A stretch of 64,000 nt of DNA from Bythopirellula sp. (lineage in GTDB: Bacteria; Planctomycetota; Planctomycetia; Pirellulales; Lacipirellulaceae): NCBI GenBank assembly GCA_028285205.1, contig JANQQA010000208.1:1-64000 (forward strand), read 5' to 3'. Positions 53,516 through 63,684 of the stretch are shown here, one piece after another. The number at the start of each line of letters is the position of its first letter. Position 1 is the first letter of the stretch. The translations under genes were made by a program, and so were the position numbers. Below the pieces are notes generated by a model. The model was not told where the DNA came from. It worked only from the letters and a program-made list of their open reading frames with translations, and made no database searches.

Positions 53516-53731
53516 ATGTACAACGACAGCCGACAGCCAACATCTGCAGAACTAGTGGCTTGGGGAACCGCCCTGGGCGCAAGCTTTGGTTCGGGGCTTG
53601 GCGTCGCGTTCGGCGCCGCATACGCGAGCGCCTTCGACTTCGTGCCGCGCGGAATGATCCTCGGTGCAGCATTCGGTCCAGCGGTCGGCATCGCACTTGG
53701 CTTGTTGTTATTCTGGCTGTCCCGGCAGTAG
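53516..53731 (+). CDS. Small glycine-rich membrane protein
   Basis: I do not recognise this 71-residue protein. It starts with MYNDSRQPTSAELVAWGTAL behind a GAGGGAA sequence and has two hydrophobic segments with spaced glycines (LGASFGSGLGVAFGAAYAS and GMILGAAFGPAVGIALGLLL), resembling a glycine zipper. It follows the kinase gene after 45 bp in the same direction and may be cotranscribed. A glycine-zipper fold could allow oligomerisation or tight helix packing in a membrane. It has no known family assigned here and may be a small accessory of the kinase or unrelated. Confidence 0.6.
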   Translation: MYNDSRQPTSAELVAWGTALGASFGSGLGVAFGAAYASAFDFVPRGMILGAAFGPAVGIALGLLLFWLSRQ

Positions 53732-54038
53732 GGTTGCGAGAGGCGAGGTCTTCGATTTTCGCTGAGAAAGTAAAGGCCTCAAAGATCACGCTAACCCGAA
53801 TGGGTGGCCAAAAGTTGTCGTGGAATCGGCCTGGGAAACACCTAAAATAATCAGGGCCTCGGTCTGGATCCGTCTCCACGCGCCCGTAGGGTCCGCCGAG
53901 CGCGAGTTTTGCTTGCGCTAATTACCGGGCCGAAGCTATAAAAATAGGGGTGCGGTAGAGGGTTTTGCTCGACGAAAAACAGTCGGCGGCTGTCAATAAA
54001 CGAATCCGTCGCTGCGCAATGATTGGCTCGCACTCAGC
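53732..54038. other. Convergent intergenic region
   Basis: It separates the small membrane protein from the leftward WD40 kinase. No convincing gene, hairpin terminator or repeat is seen; short reverse ORFs here are not supported by start signals. Confidence 0.5.
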
Positions 54039-57000
54039 TCAAGCGTCGTTATCGATAATTGGTGCTGGTGGAATTGGCGCGGGCGCCGGTGGCAGTGGGA
54101 TACCGTCGTTCGCTCCCTCCGGTCTTGTGGCCGGCAGATTCGGGATTTCGTCGAGCACCTCGATCTGCGGGAATCGTTCCTCAGGACCGGAAAGATCTTC
54201 GACAGGCTCCTGCGGTGAGATCGAGTCCGGCGAGATGAGCGGCACGTTCATCAGCGTGTGGACATCTGCCAGATCGTCCCGCAGCCGGTCGGCGCCGAGC
54301 AGCTTGAGGTTGCCCTGTTCGCCCAACACGACGAGTACCTTGCCATCGCGTGACAAGACGGCACTGGAGATTGCTTCTCCGGAGAACACGTGAAGCGTTG
54401 CCCGATATTGATCGAGCTGCAAATCCCACAGCTTCAACTCTCCGCGCTCGCCGAACAGCATCAGTAGCTCGTCGCCAGGAAGCATACCACCGGGTACCTC
54501 GCGAACGACGCTTACTTGAGAAACCGTCTCGCCGGTCTTCAAGTCGATCACGAGCACCTCACGATCGTACTGCTGAAAGATGACCAGATAGTCGCCGTCC
54601 GCGGAAAAGTGAAGCAGGGTTTCAGTCTGTACCAATGGCAACCGGATCGTCCGACTTTTCTTGGAGTCGACATCTACCAACTCGCAGACAGTATGAGCGG
54701 ATGAACCCGGCAGTCCGTCCGCGCTCTTTAGCGTCATCAGGGTGTGACCACCCGGTACGAATTTCAGTCTGCCGACTTTGCCACCTCCGGCAGGGAGCTT
54801 CCACAACAACTGTTGAGTATCGAGATCGTAGATTTGGACCGTTCGATCCTCTTCGAGCAACGTGGCAAACCGAGTTAAGTCGTCGGAGACGACAATTTGC
54901 TTGATTTCCACCGGTTGTACTAGGTCGGGATAGTGTTCTCCCCACAGCTCTTCGCCCTTTCCTGACTGCAGTTCAAAACGTAGCAATCTCTCAGGCCCTG
55001 CCAAGATGAGATGCTTAGCATCGTTCGAGAGCTTCGCATCGGTCAATTCGTTCTGAACTGGATTGACGTCAAAAGAACCTGCGATCGCTTCACCGAGTCC
55101 TTCGCTAAAATTGCCGAAAATGCCAAGCGCGTTCTTTCCTTGCGTAGGTTTGTGCCGAGGCGGATCCAGAAAATCGCGGGTCGCGAGTGATGTGGCATCC
55201 GCAAGCTCGAACCTCTCCATCTCAAATAACATGGGCGTCGGATACTCCGTCTCGCCCGGTGGGAGTGGTTGAGAGTAATCGATCCCTTCGTCCGACGTAT
55301 CGGGCCCAAGTGCCAGCAGAATGGCCGCTTCGCCTGCCGGCGTGAAAAGTAATCGACGTGGCCTCTCGACGCTGGGTGCGAATTGCTGTCGCGGCTTTGC
55401 GAGGTCCGCAATACTCCACAGTCGCAGCGATTGATCTAATCCGATGGAAGCCAGCTGTTTCCCGTCCGGCGATACTGCAATGCTTACTACATCTCCCAAG
55501 TGCGCTGGAATCCAGTGAGTTTCCAGAGAATCACCAAGCCGCACGAGCTGCACCACAGGTCGGCCTTCCATGGCGGCCGCCAGAACGGAACCTTGGCGAT
55601 CGGTTGCGACAAACTGGTTTCGATCCCCTTCGACGAACACCCCGGAGTGCACGCGACCGAGGTCAATACCCAGCTGTGTAGGCGGACCGTCGAAGTCCAA
55701 CTTATGGAAAAGCAACTCCGTGTCGAACTCGATCTCGTCCAAGTAGGCAAGCGAATCGATTTCGGATACCGATTCTTCGACGTATCGCAGCCCGAAGAAA
55801 AAAGCGGACTCAGGATTCGAACCGATTAGCAGAGAACTCTTGTTTGTCGTTGCTGGCCCAATTCGGATCGTTTTGCCAGTCTGGTTTTCGACATCGTACA
55901 ACCACAGATACTCACCCTCTGCCGTGTGACACGGTGTCGTCAACCATTTGCCATGCACGTAGAACCCTTCGGCAAGGTCGAATTCTTCGCCGACTTGGAG
56001 TACTTTCGTCACTTGTTCACCAGTTTGTAGATCGTGACGCCGCCACTGGTACCACCGATTGATCAACTGCCCCATCTCATCGGTCGCTGGTAGTGTGGCG
56101 TCTTCATACTCGGGGTGCATGGACGCGTATTCGAACTCGGAGAGGAAGGCATGCAGAAAGTATCCCTGCTCCGTCGCACAAAGCATGTTGATCTGTGGCA
56201 CTGAGAACTGCCGGTCAAATCGTCGCTCGCGTGACGCGATATCCCATACCTGGACTTTGGTGAGCATACTGCGATCGGGTGGCGTCGCTGGCAGGTATTC
56301 CTCGCGTGCCACTGCTATGGAACTGCCGTCGAGCGCGAAAACTAGGCGATCGACCGATTCCAATTCCGTTTGCAAGGTGGCCATCTGCTTGCCGGTTTGA
56401 GTGTTCCAAAGCACCACCTCGCCAGGTGAACCGCCGCCCGTTGCGAGCACTTCTCCGTCAGGCGAGTAACTGAGTGCGAACGACTTGGGCTTGCTCATCG
56501 GGATGGCAAACTGTTCCCGCACTACCTGCTTCATCAGGCAATGCCACACAAAGTCGCGCTGGCGAGGCGGACAACGCACCTCATCTTCCAGTAGGAACCT
56601 CGCCATCATCAGGTCCGTGCCCAGCTGAGCACTTGCCTCGCTGAGCGTGCTGTTGTACGCGACTCGCGATGCCTTCTGCTCCTGTTCGACCGCGATAGAA
56701 CGAGCTTTCTCTGCCGCTTGGAAGCTCTTATTGGCCTCCGCCTCCGAGACGACCGCACGATCTCGCTGTCGATTAGCCTCGTCGCGTTCGTTACTGACGG
56801 CAACAGATGAAATTGCAGAGACCGTCGCAACGAGCAACAATCCGATACCGGTAGCGAGCGTGACTCCACGGTGCCGACGTGCCCAGCGCTGAATCTTCTG
56901 TAGCCCGCTATCGGGCATCGCTTCGATCGACTCGTCGGCCAAACAACGCTGGATGTCTTCGGCCAAAGCTCGAGCACTTCGATATCGATCGGCAGGCCGA

Positions 57001-58217
57001 TGAGCCATCGCCTTCAGACAAATTGCTTCCAGCGGTTTGGTGATACGTGAATTGATCGTGCGCGGCGGAGGAAAGATGCCAGTTTCCACTGCCGCCAAAA
57101 CAACACCGATGTCAGATCCTTCAAATGGCGGTCTTCCCGTGAGCAGATGATAGAGTGTCGCCCCCAGGCTATAGACGTCGCTGGTAGAATCCAACTCGTC
57201 AATGCGCCCGGCCGCTTGCTCGGGACTCATGTAGTGGGGAGTCCCAACGGTCGAGCCCAGTTGTGTCGGAGCCGAGTCGGACGCGGAAGGTGGGAGCAAC
57301 GCACTTTCTTCGACAGGTCGGACACGCCTTTTCGCTTGAGTGCCAGCTTTTGCCAAGCCCCAATCGACAACCAATGTTTCGCCGTAGTTTCCCAGCATGA
57401 TGTTGCCCGGCTTCAGATCGCGATGCAGCACGCCGCGGCTATGTGCGTACTCCATCGCATTGCACACATCGATGAACCGCTGCAGCAGCTTCCGCAACTC
57501 GAGTTCAAAACCATCGTCAGCGGGCTCCTTGGCGAATTGCTGATGAAACCGGTTCGTGGCATCATGCATGCTATCGCCGTGCACGAAGCGCATGGCGTAA
57601 AATGGCCGACCATCAGCATAGTGACCAAGTCCGTAAACCGGGACGACGCCGGGATGTTCCAGGCCACCGGTGATCTCAGCCTCTAATACAAAACGCGCAC
57701 GAGCATCATGGTTGTCGGCAAAGTGAGTTTGCAATTCCTTCAGTGCCACGTCACGTGAAAGCTCTCTGTCGAGCGCGACCGAGACCTGGCCGATGCCACC
57801 TTTGGCGTGCATGTGTTTGATTTGGAACCGAGTGCCAGCATCGTGTGTCGAGTTACGCCGGGACGAATTAGAAGTCGTGACATGCGCAGCGGTAGTCAAA
57901 TGGGCCAAGGTGGCATTGAGATCTGGGAAGCCGAGCGTCCGCAGCTCATCCTCCAGCGAATCCGTGCCGCTGAGCGTCGCCAGGCTTTTTGCCGCATCGT
58001 TGCTATGCAAGGCGAGATGCTCTTCGACCAGCGCGTCGAGCCTACACTTCGAATCCTGGGAGAGTGCCCCCTGCTTCACCAGAATCTCACCCAGCGAATC
58101 TGCCTCATCTGCGTGCCGAACTTGCACCGCGTCGATCAAATGTCGTCGGTCGACAAACTCCATTTGCACTGCAAGCACACCATAGAGCAAGTCGCGATCA
58201 GCAAAGCGTGTAGACAT
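54039..58217 (-). CDS. Transmembrane Ser/Thr protein kinase with WD40-like propeller
   Basis: The 1,392-residue protein has an N-terminal helical region typical of planctomycete kinases (1-110), a kinase domain (about 131-425; Lys160 in VALKELQTHF, HRDLKPGN with Asp267, and DWG at 285 in place of DFG), a membrane segment (451-474), a coiled coil, and a long C-terminal WD40/propeller region with repeats such as LASIGLDQSLRLWSIADLAK and VLATGGGSPGEVVLWNTQTG. The end is proline-rich. The catalytic residues are present; the DWG variant is common in this family. The propeller presumably faces outside and senses ligands or proteins. It diverges from the CHAT protein gene. Confidence 0.9.
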   Translation of the reverse strand: MSTRFADRDLLYGVLAVQMEFVDRRHLIDAVQVRHADEADSLGEILVKQGALSQDSKCRLDALVEEHLALHSNDAAKSLATLSGTDSLEDELRTLGFPDLNATLAHLTTAAHVTTSNSSRRNSTHDAGTRFQIKHMHAKGGIGQVSVALDRELSRDVALKELQTHFADNHDARARFVLEAEITGGLEHPGVVPVYGLGHYADGRPFYAMRFVHGDSMHDATNRFHQQFAKEPADDGFELELRKLLQRFIDVCNAMEYAHSRGVLHRDLKPGNIMLGNYGETLVVDWGLAKAGTQAKRRVRPVEESALLPPSASDSAPTQLGSTVGTPHYMSPEQAAGRIDELDSTSDVYSLGATLYHLLTGRPPFEGSDIGVVLAAVETGIFPPPRTINSRITKPLEAICLKAMAHRPADRYRSARALAEDIQRCLADESIEAMPDSGLQKIQRWARRHRGVTLATGIGLLLVATVSAISSVAVSNERDEANRQRDRAVVSEAEANKSFQAAEKARSIAVEQEQKASRVAYNSTLSEASAQLGTDLMMARFLLEDEVRCPPRQRDFVWHCLMKQVVREQFAIPMSKPKSFALSYSPDGEVLATGGGSPGEVVLWNTQTGKQMATLQTELESVDRLVFALDGSSIAVAREEYLPATPPDRSMLTKVQVWDIASRERRFDRQFSVPQINMLCATEQGYFLHAFLSEFEYASMHPEYEDATLPATDEMGQLINRWYQWRRHDLQTGEQVTKVLQVGEEFDLAEGFYVHGKWLTTPCHTAEGEYLWLYDVENQTGKTIRIGPATTNKSSLLIGSNPESAFFFGLRYVEESVSEIDSLAYLDEIEFDTELLFHKLDFDGPPTQLGIDLGRVHSGVFVEGDRNQFVATDRQGSVLAAAMEGRPVVQLVRLGDSLETHWIPAHLGDVVSIAVSPDGKQLASIGLDQSLRLWSIADLAKPRQQFAPSVERPRRLLFTPAGEAAILLALGPDTSDEGIDYSQPLPPGETEYPTPMLFEMERFELADATSLATRDFLDPPRHKPTQGKNALGIFGNFSEGLGEAIAGSFDVNPVQNELTDAKLSNDAKHLILAGPERLLRFELQSGKGEELWGEHYPDLVQPVEIKQIVVSDDLTRFATLLEEDRTVQIYDLDTQQLLWKLPAGGGKVGRLKFVPGGHTLMTLKSADGLPGSSAHTVCELVDVDSKKSRTIRLPLVQTETLLHFSADGDYLVIFQQYDREVLVIDLKTGETVSQVSVVREVPGGMLPGDELLMLFGERGELKLWDLQLDQYRATLHVFSGEAISSAVLSRDGKVLVVLGEQGNLKLLGADRLRDDLADVHTLMNVPLISPDSISPQEPVEDLSGPEERFPQIEVLDEIPNLPATRPEGANDGIPLPPAPAPIPPAPIIDNDA

Positions 58218-58613
58218 CAGCTATAACGCATGGGTTTGCGGGCAATCGACTCAGAAAGACCATTAACTTCTATCTTAGTGATTAATCAACCAGCGCTCCA
58301 GCTGGGCACACTACGGCGCTCCGACATGCTGGAGTTGGAATCAGTCGCAAGTTGCATCGCAAGTTCGAAGTCACAAACCGATGGCATGTTCAATGCAGAT
58401 TCGGCGATACCTTTGCGCTCAGGATGCAAGCTCATTTCGAGCCCGACGGTTCTTCAGTACCGATTATACTCGCGAGCGGGATCCTGGATTCTGACCGTTT
58501 CCCGAGGTATGCTGTTCCAAGGGCAACAAGTGCAAATCACACGATCCTTTGGGGCATCCCGATTATTCGACACGAAATCGTAGCTGCCGACCTAGCGATG
58601 TCGGTTTTCTATC
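58218..58613. other. Divergent intergenic region
   Basis: It lies between the WD40 kinase and the CHAT gene and should hold both promoters. I see no clear promoter boxes, operators or RNA structure. Confidence 0.5.
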
Positions 58614-61600
58614 ATGATGACCCAATCCGTGACGAGAGTTCTCACCGTTCCAGTCAGCTACTATGCAGTCGTTCTTGTCCTAGGAACGTTTCTACTGGCT
58701 TTGTTCGCTCGACCAATCAGTGCCCAGACCCTACAGGAACTCTCGGACCGATACGATGAGCAGTTTGAAAACGAGCGTTACGAAGCGGCCGTCACGACGG
58801 CGCGGCGAGGGTTGGAGATTGCCGACCGAGGGCGTGATCCCGAAACACAGATTGCTTGGCTCGATGGATTGGGCGACGCGCTGTACGAACAGGACGGCAA
58901 AGAACTGGAGGCCGCGAAGTACTACAAGCGTTCCTTAGACATGGAAATCAAGTTGCGAGGTGCCAAGCATGAGAATGTTGCTTGGGGGCTTCGCAACCTA
59001 GCCAACGCGTATTTCTGGGCTGAGCATTATCAAAAAGCACAAGATCTGTATAAGCAAGCCGCGACACTATTCGAGCAGCTACCCGACATCGCAGATGCCG
59101 ACTTGGCCTTTGTGCTCAATGGTTTGGGGAATTCGCATTTCGCCCTAGGTGAATACAGTAAGGCGGAGCAGCCATTGGCTCGGGCCTTGAAGCTGCAAGA
59201 GAGCAGCGAAGACGCCGACGTGATCGACACGGCCGCCTACGCGAGCGACCTGGCGGGTAGTTTGCAATACCTCAATCAATGTTCGCGCGCGATACCTCTG
59301 TTGGAGCGCGCACTGACGATCTATGACAAAGAGCTGGGCGCGCGGCATATTGACTCCACGGAGACGCTCGCCGGTCTAGGCGACGTCTACTACTCGCTCA
59401 ACAAATACGATCAAGCCAGTCGTTACTACGAGCAAGCCCAGGAAATCCGCGAACGGGAGCTAGGCCCTGAACATGCCGATACCCTGTGGATTACCAACGT
59501 GCTGGCTTCATTACAGCGTGACCAGGGTCGCTACGCGGAGGCGGAGCCGCTGTTCCAACGAGTTATTGACATTCGTGAGAAGACCTTGGGAGCCAATCAC
59601 TTCGACTTATCGGTCAGCTTAGGCGATCTGGCCTTGCTGTACACGCGGCAAGGAAGATACGCGAAAGCGGAGATGCTCTATCAGCGCGCCTTGAAGATTC
59701 AAGAAAATCAACCGAGTCCCTCTCATCGGGATGCCGCGCAGACGATCTCTTATCTGGCCGATGTGGCAATCTACCAAAACAAACATCGCCAGGCCGAATC
59801 ACTCTATAAACAAGCGATCACTCGTCTAAGGAAAGTGCTCGATGCGTCAGACGAACAGCGTGATATGGACCTCGCTTGGCAGTACTTCGGACTTGGGAAC
59901 GTCAATCTGGTTCGCGAGTCATTCGCAGAAGCGGAAGCGAATATTCTTCGTGCCACCAAAATGTTCGAGGAGAACTTAGGGCCAGAGGACTATAGTCTCG
60001 TGGCAGCGCATGAGTTGCTGGGATTGATTTACGTCGAGCAGGAGAAATACGAACAGGCTGAACCGCTCCTCAAGAAATCGCTCGAAATCATCCAGAAGGC
60101 ACACGGCTCTAGTCATCCAGACAATGCATTCTTATTCATGGATTTGGCAAATCTCTATCGCAAACAAGGCAACGCCGAGAAGGGTTTGGAACTGGTTGAT
60201 CAGGCGATCACTATTTTAGATCGGGTCAGTGGTTCGGCCGACGACCGAGCGAACGGATACTTCATTCGAGCTCAGATTGCGTGGGATCTAGACGAGCGCA
60301 GTGACGCCCTTGCCGATCTGCGCAAGTCAATGAGCTTGGCTGAACAACAGCGAACTCGCTTTTCGGGTGGAGAAAGACAACGAGCAGCGGCGTTTAGCGA
60401 GCTGCTAGAACCATTCGAGAAGATGATACAGTGGCAGCTCGAAGTGGGTGATGTAGGAGCCGCGTTGGGCGCTATCGAGCGAGCGAAGGCGCGCTCTTTG
60501 CTGGATGAGCTGCAAGTAGCCGGCGCCGATCTCCAGGCAGGCCGATCGAAGCTCGAACGAAAACAACTGCGGGAGCTGGAGGGCAAACTGCAGGCGCGAG
60601 TCTTGGAACTCGAAAAACGCTTTGCCGCAGCAACCGAGGACAGCGAGATCGAATCGCTCACGGCCGAACTGACAGAGGCGAGGAACGCCCTCTATTCGCA
60701 TCATGAAAAGTCACGCTCGTCCAGCCCCGTCTATCGTAACTTGCTCTCTGTAGGCGCCGCACCGCCTCGGTTGAGCCAGGTTCGCAGGAATCTACTTCAA
60801 GAGGGCGATCTGCTGCTGGTCTACTACTTTGGCGAAGAAGCGGGCTATCTCATTTCAATGAGTCGAAAAGGGGAGAAGCTCACGCGTTTGGACGTCGATA
60901 CAGACCAGGCAGCGGTACTGGAGATCGACTCCGGTCCCCTATCCGCAGATCAGCTCAAGGACCTTTTATCGGGCAACGATTCGAGTTTGCTTTCACGATT
61001 ACGGACCCAGCAGCTCGACGTTGCGACGGAGAAAAAGCTCGCATCGCTGGCGCGAGTGTTGCTGCCGGGAGATTTGCTCCGCTCACTCTCGAGCGGTCAG
61101 GTGAATCACCTGCTCATTGTGCCCGACGGCCCACTTGCCCTGTTGCCCTTCGAAACGCTGGTCGTCGAGACTAAGCCGAAGACGAGCTTCCTGCTCGATC
61201 GCGGCCCGCCGATCGACTACGGCCCGTCGACGGCGGTCATGCTGAATTTAGGGCGGCGCGTCTCTAGTGCAAATTCTGCACCGACGTCGATCTTGACGGT
61301 CGGGAACCCTTCTTACGGTCCCGCCTCTGACTCCGACGACTCCACCATGCTTGCTGGCCTGACGACTCGTTCGTCTTATCGGGCTGCCGGCGGAAGACTT
61401 GCGCCACTTCCGTTTTCTGGCCGTGAAGTGGAATGGGTCGAGAGTACGTTCAAAAAGCAAGGTGTCGACAGTCAACGCTTTGAGGGTGCGAATGCCACGG
61501 AGGCAAACATTCGCGAGGCCGTCAGAGGACGTCAGATCATTCACTTCGCGTGTCACGGTTTAGTGGATCAGAGCTTTGGGAACTTCTTCGGCTCGCTCGC

Positions 61601-62000
61601 GCTATCCCCGGGCTCAGAGTCGGCGAACTCCTCTGACGACGGTTTCTTGACACTGCCGGAGATTTGCAGTCTGGATCTGAACGGGTGCGAGTTGGCGATC
61701 CTCAGTGCTTGTGATACGAACTACGGTCCTCAGCAACAGGGCGAGGGTGTTTGGAGCCTGTCGCGAGGATTCCTCGTCGCTGGGTCGCAGCGGGTGGTAG
61801 CAAGCAGTTGGCTGGTAGACGACGAAGCAGCCGCCAGTATTGTCAGCGTATTCTGCAGCTATATCGCCCAAGCGAAGGCAAAAGGAGAAAAGCCGGACTA
61901 CGCCAGAGCTTTGCACGAAGCCAAGCGTTGGGCTCGAAAACAATCCAAATGGAGCAACCCGTACTACTGGGGAACATTTGTCCTAGTAGGACCAGGGTAG
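58614..62000 (+). CDS. Secreted TPR-CHAT protein (caspase-like peptidase fold)
   Basis: The 1,128-residue protein starts MMTQSVTRV and has a signal peptide (ending about Ala40, ARPISAQ), about a dozen TPR-type repeats (about 45-590; for example YAEAEPLFQRVIDIREK, YEQAEPLLKKSLEIIQK), a coiled-coil linker and a C-terminal CHAT domain (about 800-1128). The caspase-like dyad is His981 in IHFACHGL and Cys1033 in LSACDTNYG; both are present. CHAT proteins are peptidases in some bacterial immune or signalling systems, usually cytoplasmic. Here the signal peptide places it outside the cytoplasm. The next gene is also a secreted caspase-like protein, so they may act together. Confidence 0.9.
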   Translation: MMTQSVTRVLTVPVSYYAVVLVLGTFLLALFARPISAQTLQELSDRYDEQFENERYEAAVTTARRGLEIADRGRDPETQIAWLDGLGDALYEQDGKELEAAKYYKRSLDMEIKLRGAKHENVAWGLRNLANAYFWAEHYQKAQDLYKQAATLFEQLPDIADADLAFVLNGLGNSHFALGEYSKAEQPLARALKLQESSEDADVIDTAAYASDLAGSLQYLNQCSRAIPLLERALTIYDKELGARHIDSTETLAGLGDVYYSLNKYDQASRYYEQAQEIRERELGPEHADTLWITNVLASLQRDQGRYAEAEPLFQRVIDIREKTLGANHFDLSVSLGDLALLYTRQGRYAKAEMLYQRALKIQENQPSPSHRDAAQTISYLADVAIYQNKHRQAESLYKQAITRLRKVLDASDEQRDMDLAWQYFGLGNVNLVRESFAEAEANILRATKMFEENLGPEDYSLVAAHELLGLIYVEQEKYEQAEPLLKKSLEIIQKAHGSSHPDNAFLFMDLANLYRKQGNAEKGLELVDQAITILDRVSGSADDRANGYFIRAQIAWDLDERSDALADLRKSMSLAEQQRTRFSGGERQRAAAFSELLEPFEKMIQWQLEVGDVGAALGAIERAKARSLLDELQVAGADLQAGRSKLERKQLRELEGKLQARVLELEKRFAAATEDSEIESLTAELTEARNALYSHHEKSRSSSPVYRNLLSVGAAPPRLSQVRRNLLQEGDLLLVYYFGEEAGYLISMSRKGEKLTRLDVDTDQAAVLEIDSGPLSADQLKDLLSGNDSSLLSRLRTQQLDVATEKKLASLARVLLPGDLLRSLSSGQVNHLLIVPDGPLALLPFETLVVETKPKTSFLLDRGPPIDYGPSTAVMLNLGRRVSSANSAPTSILTVGNPSYGPASDSDDSTMLAGLTTRSSYRAAGGRLAPLPFSGREVEWVESTFKKQGVDSQRFEGANATEANIREAVRGRQIIHFACHGLVDQSFGNFFGSLALSPGSESANSSDDGFLTLPEICSLDLNGCELAILSACDTNYGPQQQGEGVWSLSRGFLVAGSQRVVASSWLVDDEAAASIVSVFCSYIAQAKAKGEKPDYARALHEAKRWARKQSKWSNPYYWGTFVLVGPG

Positions 62001-62046
62001 TTACGAATAGAAGGCTTGGCTCGCAGATCGAAACTCAAGAGGACGA

Positions 62047-63630
62047 ATGAACCAAATGGGACCTTCATCGATGTCTAGTTTATCCGCAGTGGCAAGGTAC
62101 TTCTTCGCGGTACATCTAGTGGCAGTCTTATCGCTTGGTTCGCCGTCGGTTTATGGTCAGAGTGCATCCAACACAGGTTCGTTGGACCAAGTCCAAAATT
62201 CGGCTCCATCGTTTATGGTGCGCGTTGGCGTCGATAAGCCATCGCATACCTATCACGACGGCGAAGTGCTGAAGCTCACTGCCACGTCCGAGCGTGCTGG
62301 ATATCTATACGCCTACTATCAGCAAGCCGATGGGGCGACCTACCAGATCTATCCGAACAAAGCGCAATCGGACAATCGAATCGCTGCACGTATGCCGATT
62401 CAACTGCCAACAGCCGAAGATCGTTTTCGCTGGGTCGTCGCGCCCCCGTTTGGCGAGGAGAGCATCAAAGCGGTCGTGTCCACCGAAAAACTGAGTGCGG
62501 TGGACAAGGAGCAACTCGAAGCAAATCTCTTTTCACCAGTCAATGAAGAGCAACTTAAGGGCCTACGCACCGAGCTGCTCACCAAGTCTCCCTCAAGCTG
62601 GGCAGAACACTCAGTGAACGTGACGACGCTTCCCGCAGCCGCGCCTCCGAAACCAGCTAACAAACGGTTTGGAGTTTTCTGCGGTGTTTCTGAGCACCGT
62701 TATCACTACGTGATCAAGGCCGTGACGGAAGGGAAAGAAGGTCTCGACATTCCCGGTTGCGATCGCGATGCAGCTACACTTGGCGAACTACTGACTACCA
62801 CTGGTGGTCTTGAGCGAGCAAGAATATTTGTTAACAAGCAGGCTACACGCGCTAACTTCGAACAAGCGGTTACGCAATGGCTGCCCTCAGTCTCGAAGCC
62901 GGGTGACGAAGTGTTCATCTTTTTCTCGGGCCACACCGGGCAGATCCCCGACGATGCAAACGACGAGGGCGACGGTCAGGACGAGATCTTGTTGACGCAC
63001 GATTTCGCCGGTCCGGCAATGCTAACTTACCTGTTCCAGCAGCAACAAGCGAACAAGCTCGATCAAGCTGGGCTCGAGCGATTCAAGCAGCTGGTGTTGA
63101 TCTCTGGCATTAAGCCCGGGGCAGCAGAACAACCTTCGGACGAACAGATCGCTAGCAATCTCATGCGGAGTACGGGCGTTTCCGACGATTTGCTAGGGCG
63201 ATGGGTGCAGTCTCTCGACGGCCGCCGAGTGATCGTGATTCTCGACACGTGCTATTCTGGTGGCTACGCCAATGTCGAGAAGAGTTTTTCCGCCGCAGAC
63301 GTTCAGGACAAGATCGATTTTCTCGACACTGAACTGGGGCGGTTGAAAGATATCGGTCAGAGCGATGCGCTGCTGCTAGGATCCTCGAGCGTGAAGAAGG
63401 AATCGCGATTCCGCAGCGACGATTTCCCAGATGGCAGGGGGCCGCTCGGCGCGATGACTTCGTTTCTGGTTGAAGCGTTGATCGAGCCTTCGGACAGCAT
63501 CTCGATGCAAGATGCTTTCGAGCATTGCCAAAACGGAATGAGTGCCTATTTTCAGAGCTTCCCCGAAGAATTCCGACATGCCCCGGTTCTGATCGGCGAG
63601 AATAGCGACCAGATCATGCTGAGGCCCTAG
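62047..63630 (+). CDS. Secreted caspase-family (C14-like) peptidase with an N-terminal DUF4384-type domain
   Basis: The 527-residue protein has a signal peptide (FFAVHLVAVLSLGSPSVYG), a DUF4384-like beta domain (about 55-170; LKLTATSERAGYLYAYYQQ, YQIYPNKAQSDNRI) and a caspase-like domain (about 210-520). Its dyad is His296 in FFSGHTGQ and Cys402 in LDTCYSGG, and IPGCDRDAATLGELL precedes it. An insert rich in Asp and Glu follows the histidine. It is 46 bp after the CHAT gene, behind AGAGGA, and probably cotranscribed. It could cleave proteins outside the cytoplasm; the substrate is unknown. Confidence 0.92.
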   Translation: MNQMGPSSMSSLSAVARYFFAVHLVAVLSLGSPSVYGQSASNTGSLDQVQNSAPSFMVRVGVDKPSHTYHDGEVLKLTATSERAGYLYAYYQQADGATYQIYPNKAQSDNRIAARMPIQLPTAEDRFRWVVAPPFGEESIKAVVSTEKLSAVDKEQLEANLFSPVNEEQLKGLRTELLTKSPSSWAEHSVNVTTLPAAAPPKPANKRFGVFCGVSEHRYHYVIKAVTEGKEGLDIPGCDRDAATLGELLTTTGGLERARIFVNKQATRANFEQAVTQWLPSVSKPGDEVFIFFSGHTGQIPDDANDEGDGQDEILLTHDFAGPAMLTYLFQQQQANKLDQAGLERFKQLVLISGIKPGAAEQPSDEQIASNLMRSTGVSDDLLGRWVQSLDGRRVIVILDTCYSGGYANVEKSFSAADVQDKIDFLDTELGRLKDIGQSDALLLGSSSVKKESRFRSDDFPDGRGPLGAMTSFLVEALIEPSDSISMQDAFEHCQNGMSAYFQSFPEEFRHAPVLIGENSDQIMLRP

Positions 63631-63684
63631 CTTCGTGTCGATCGTTCGCCAATGCATGTTCTCTTGCGACTGGAAACCCTAAGA

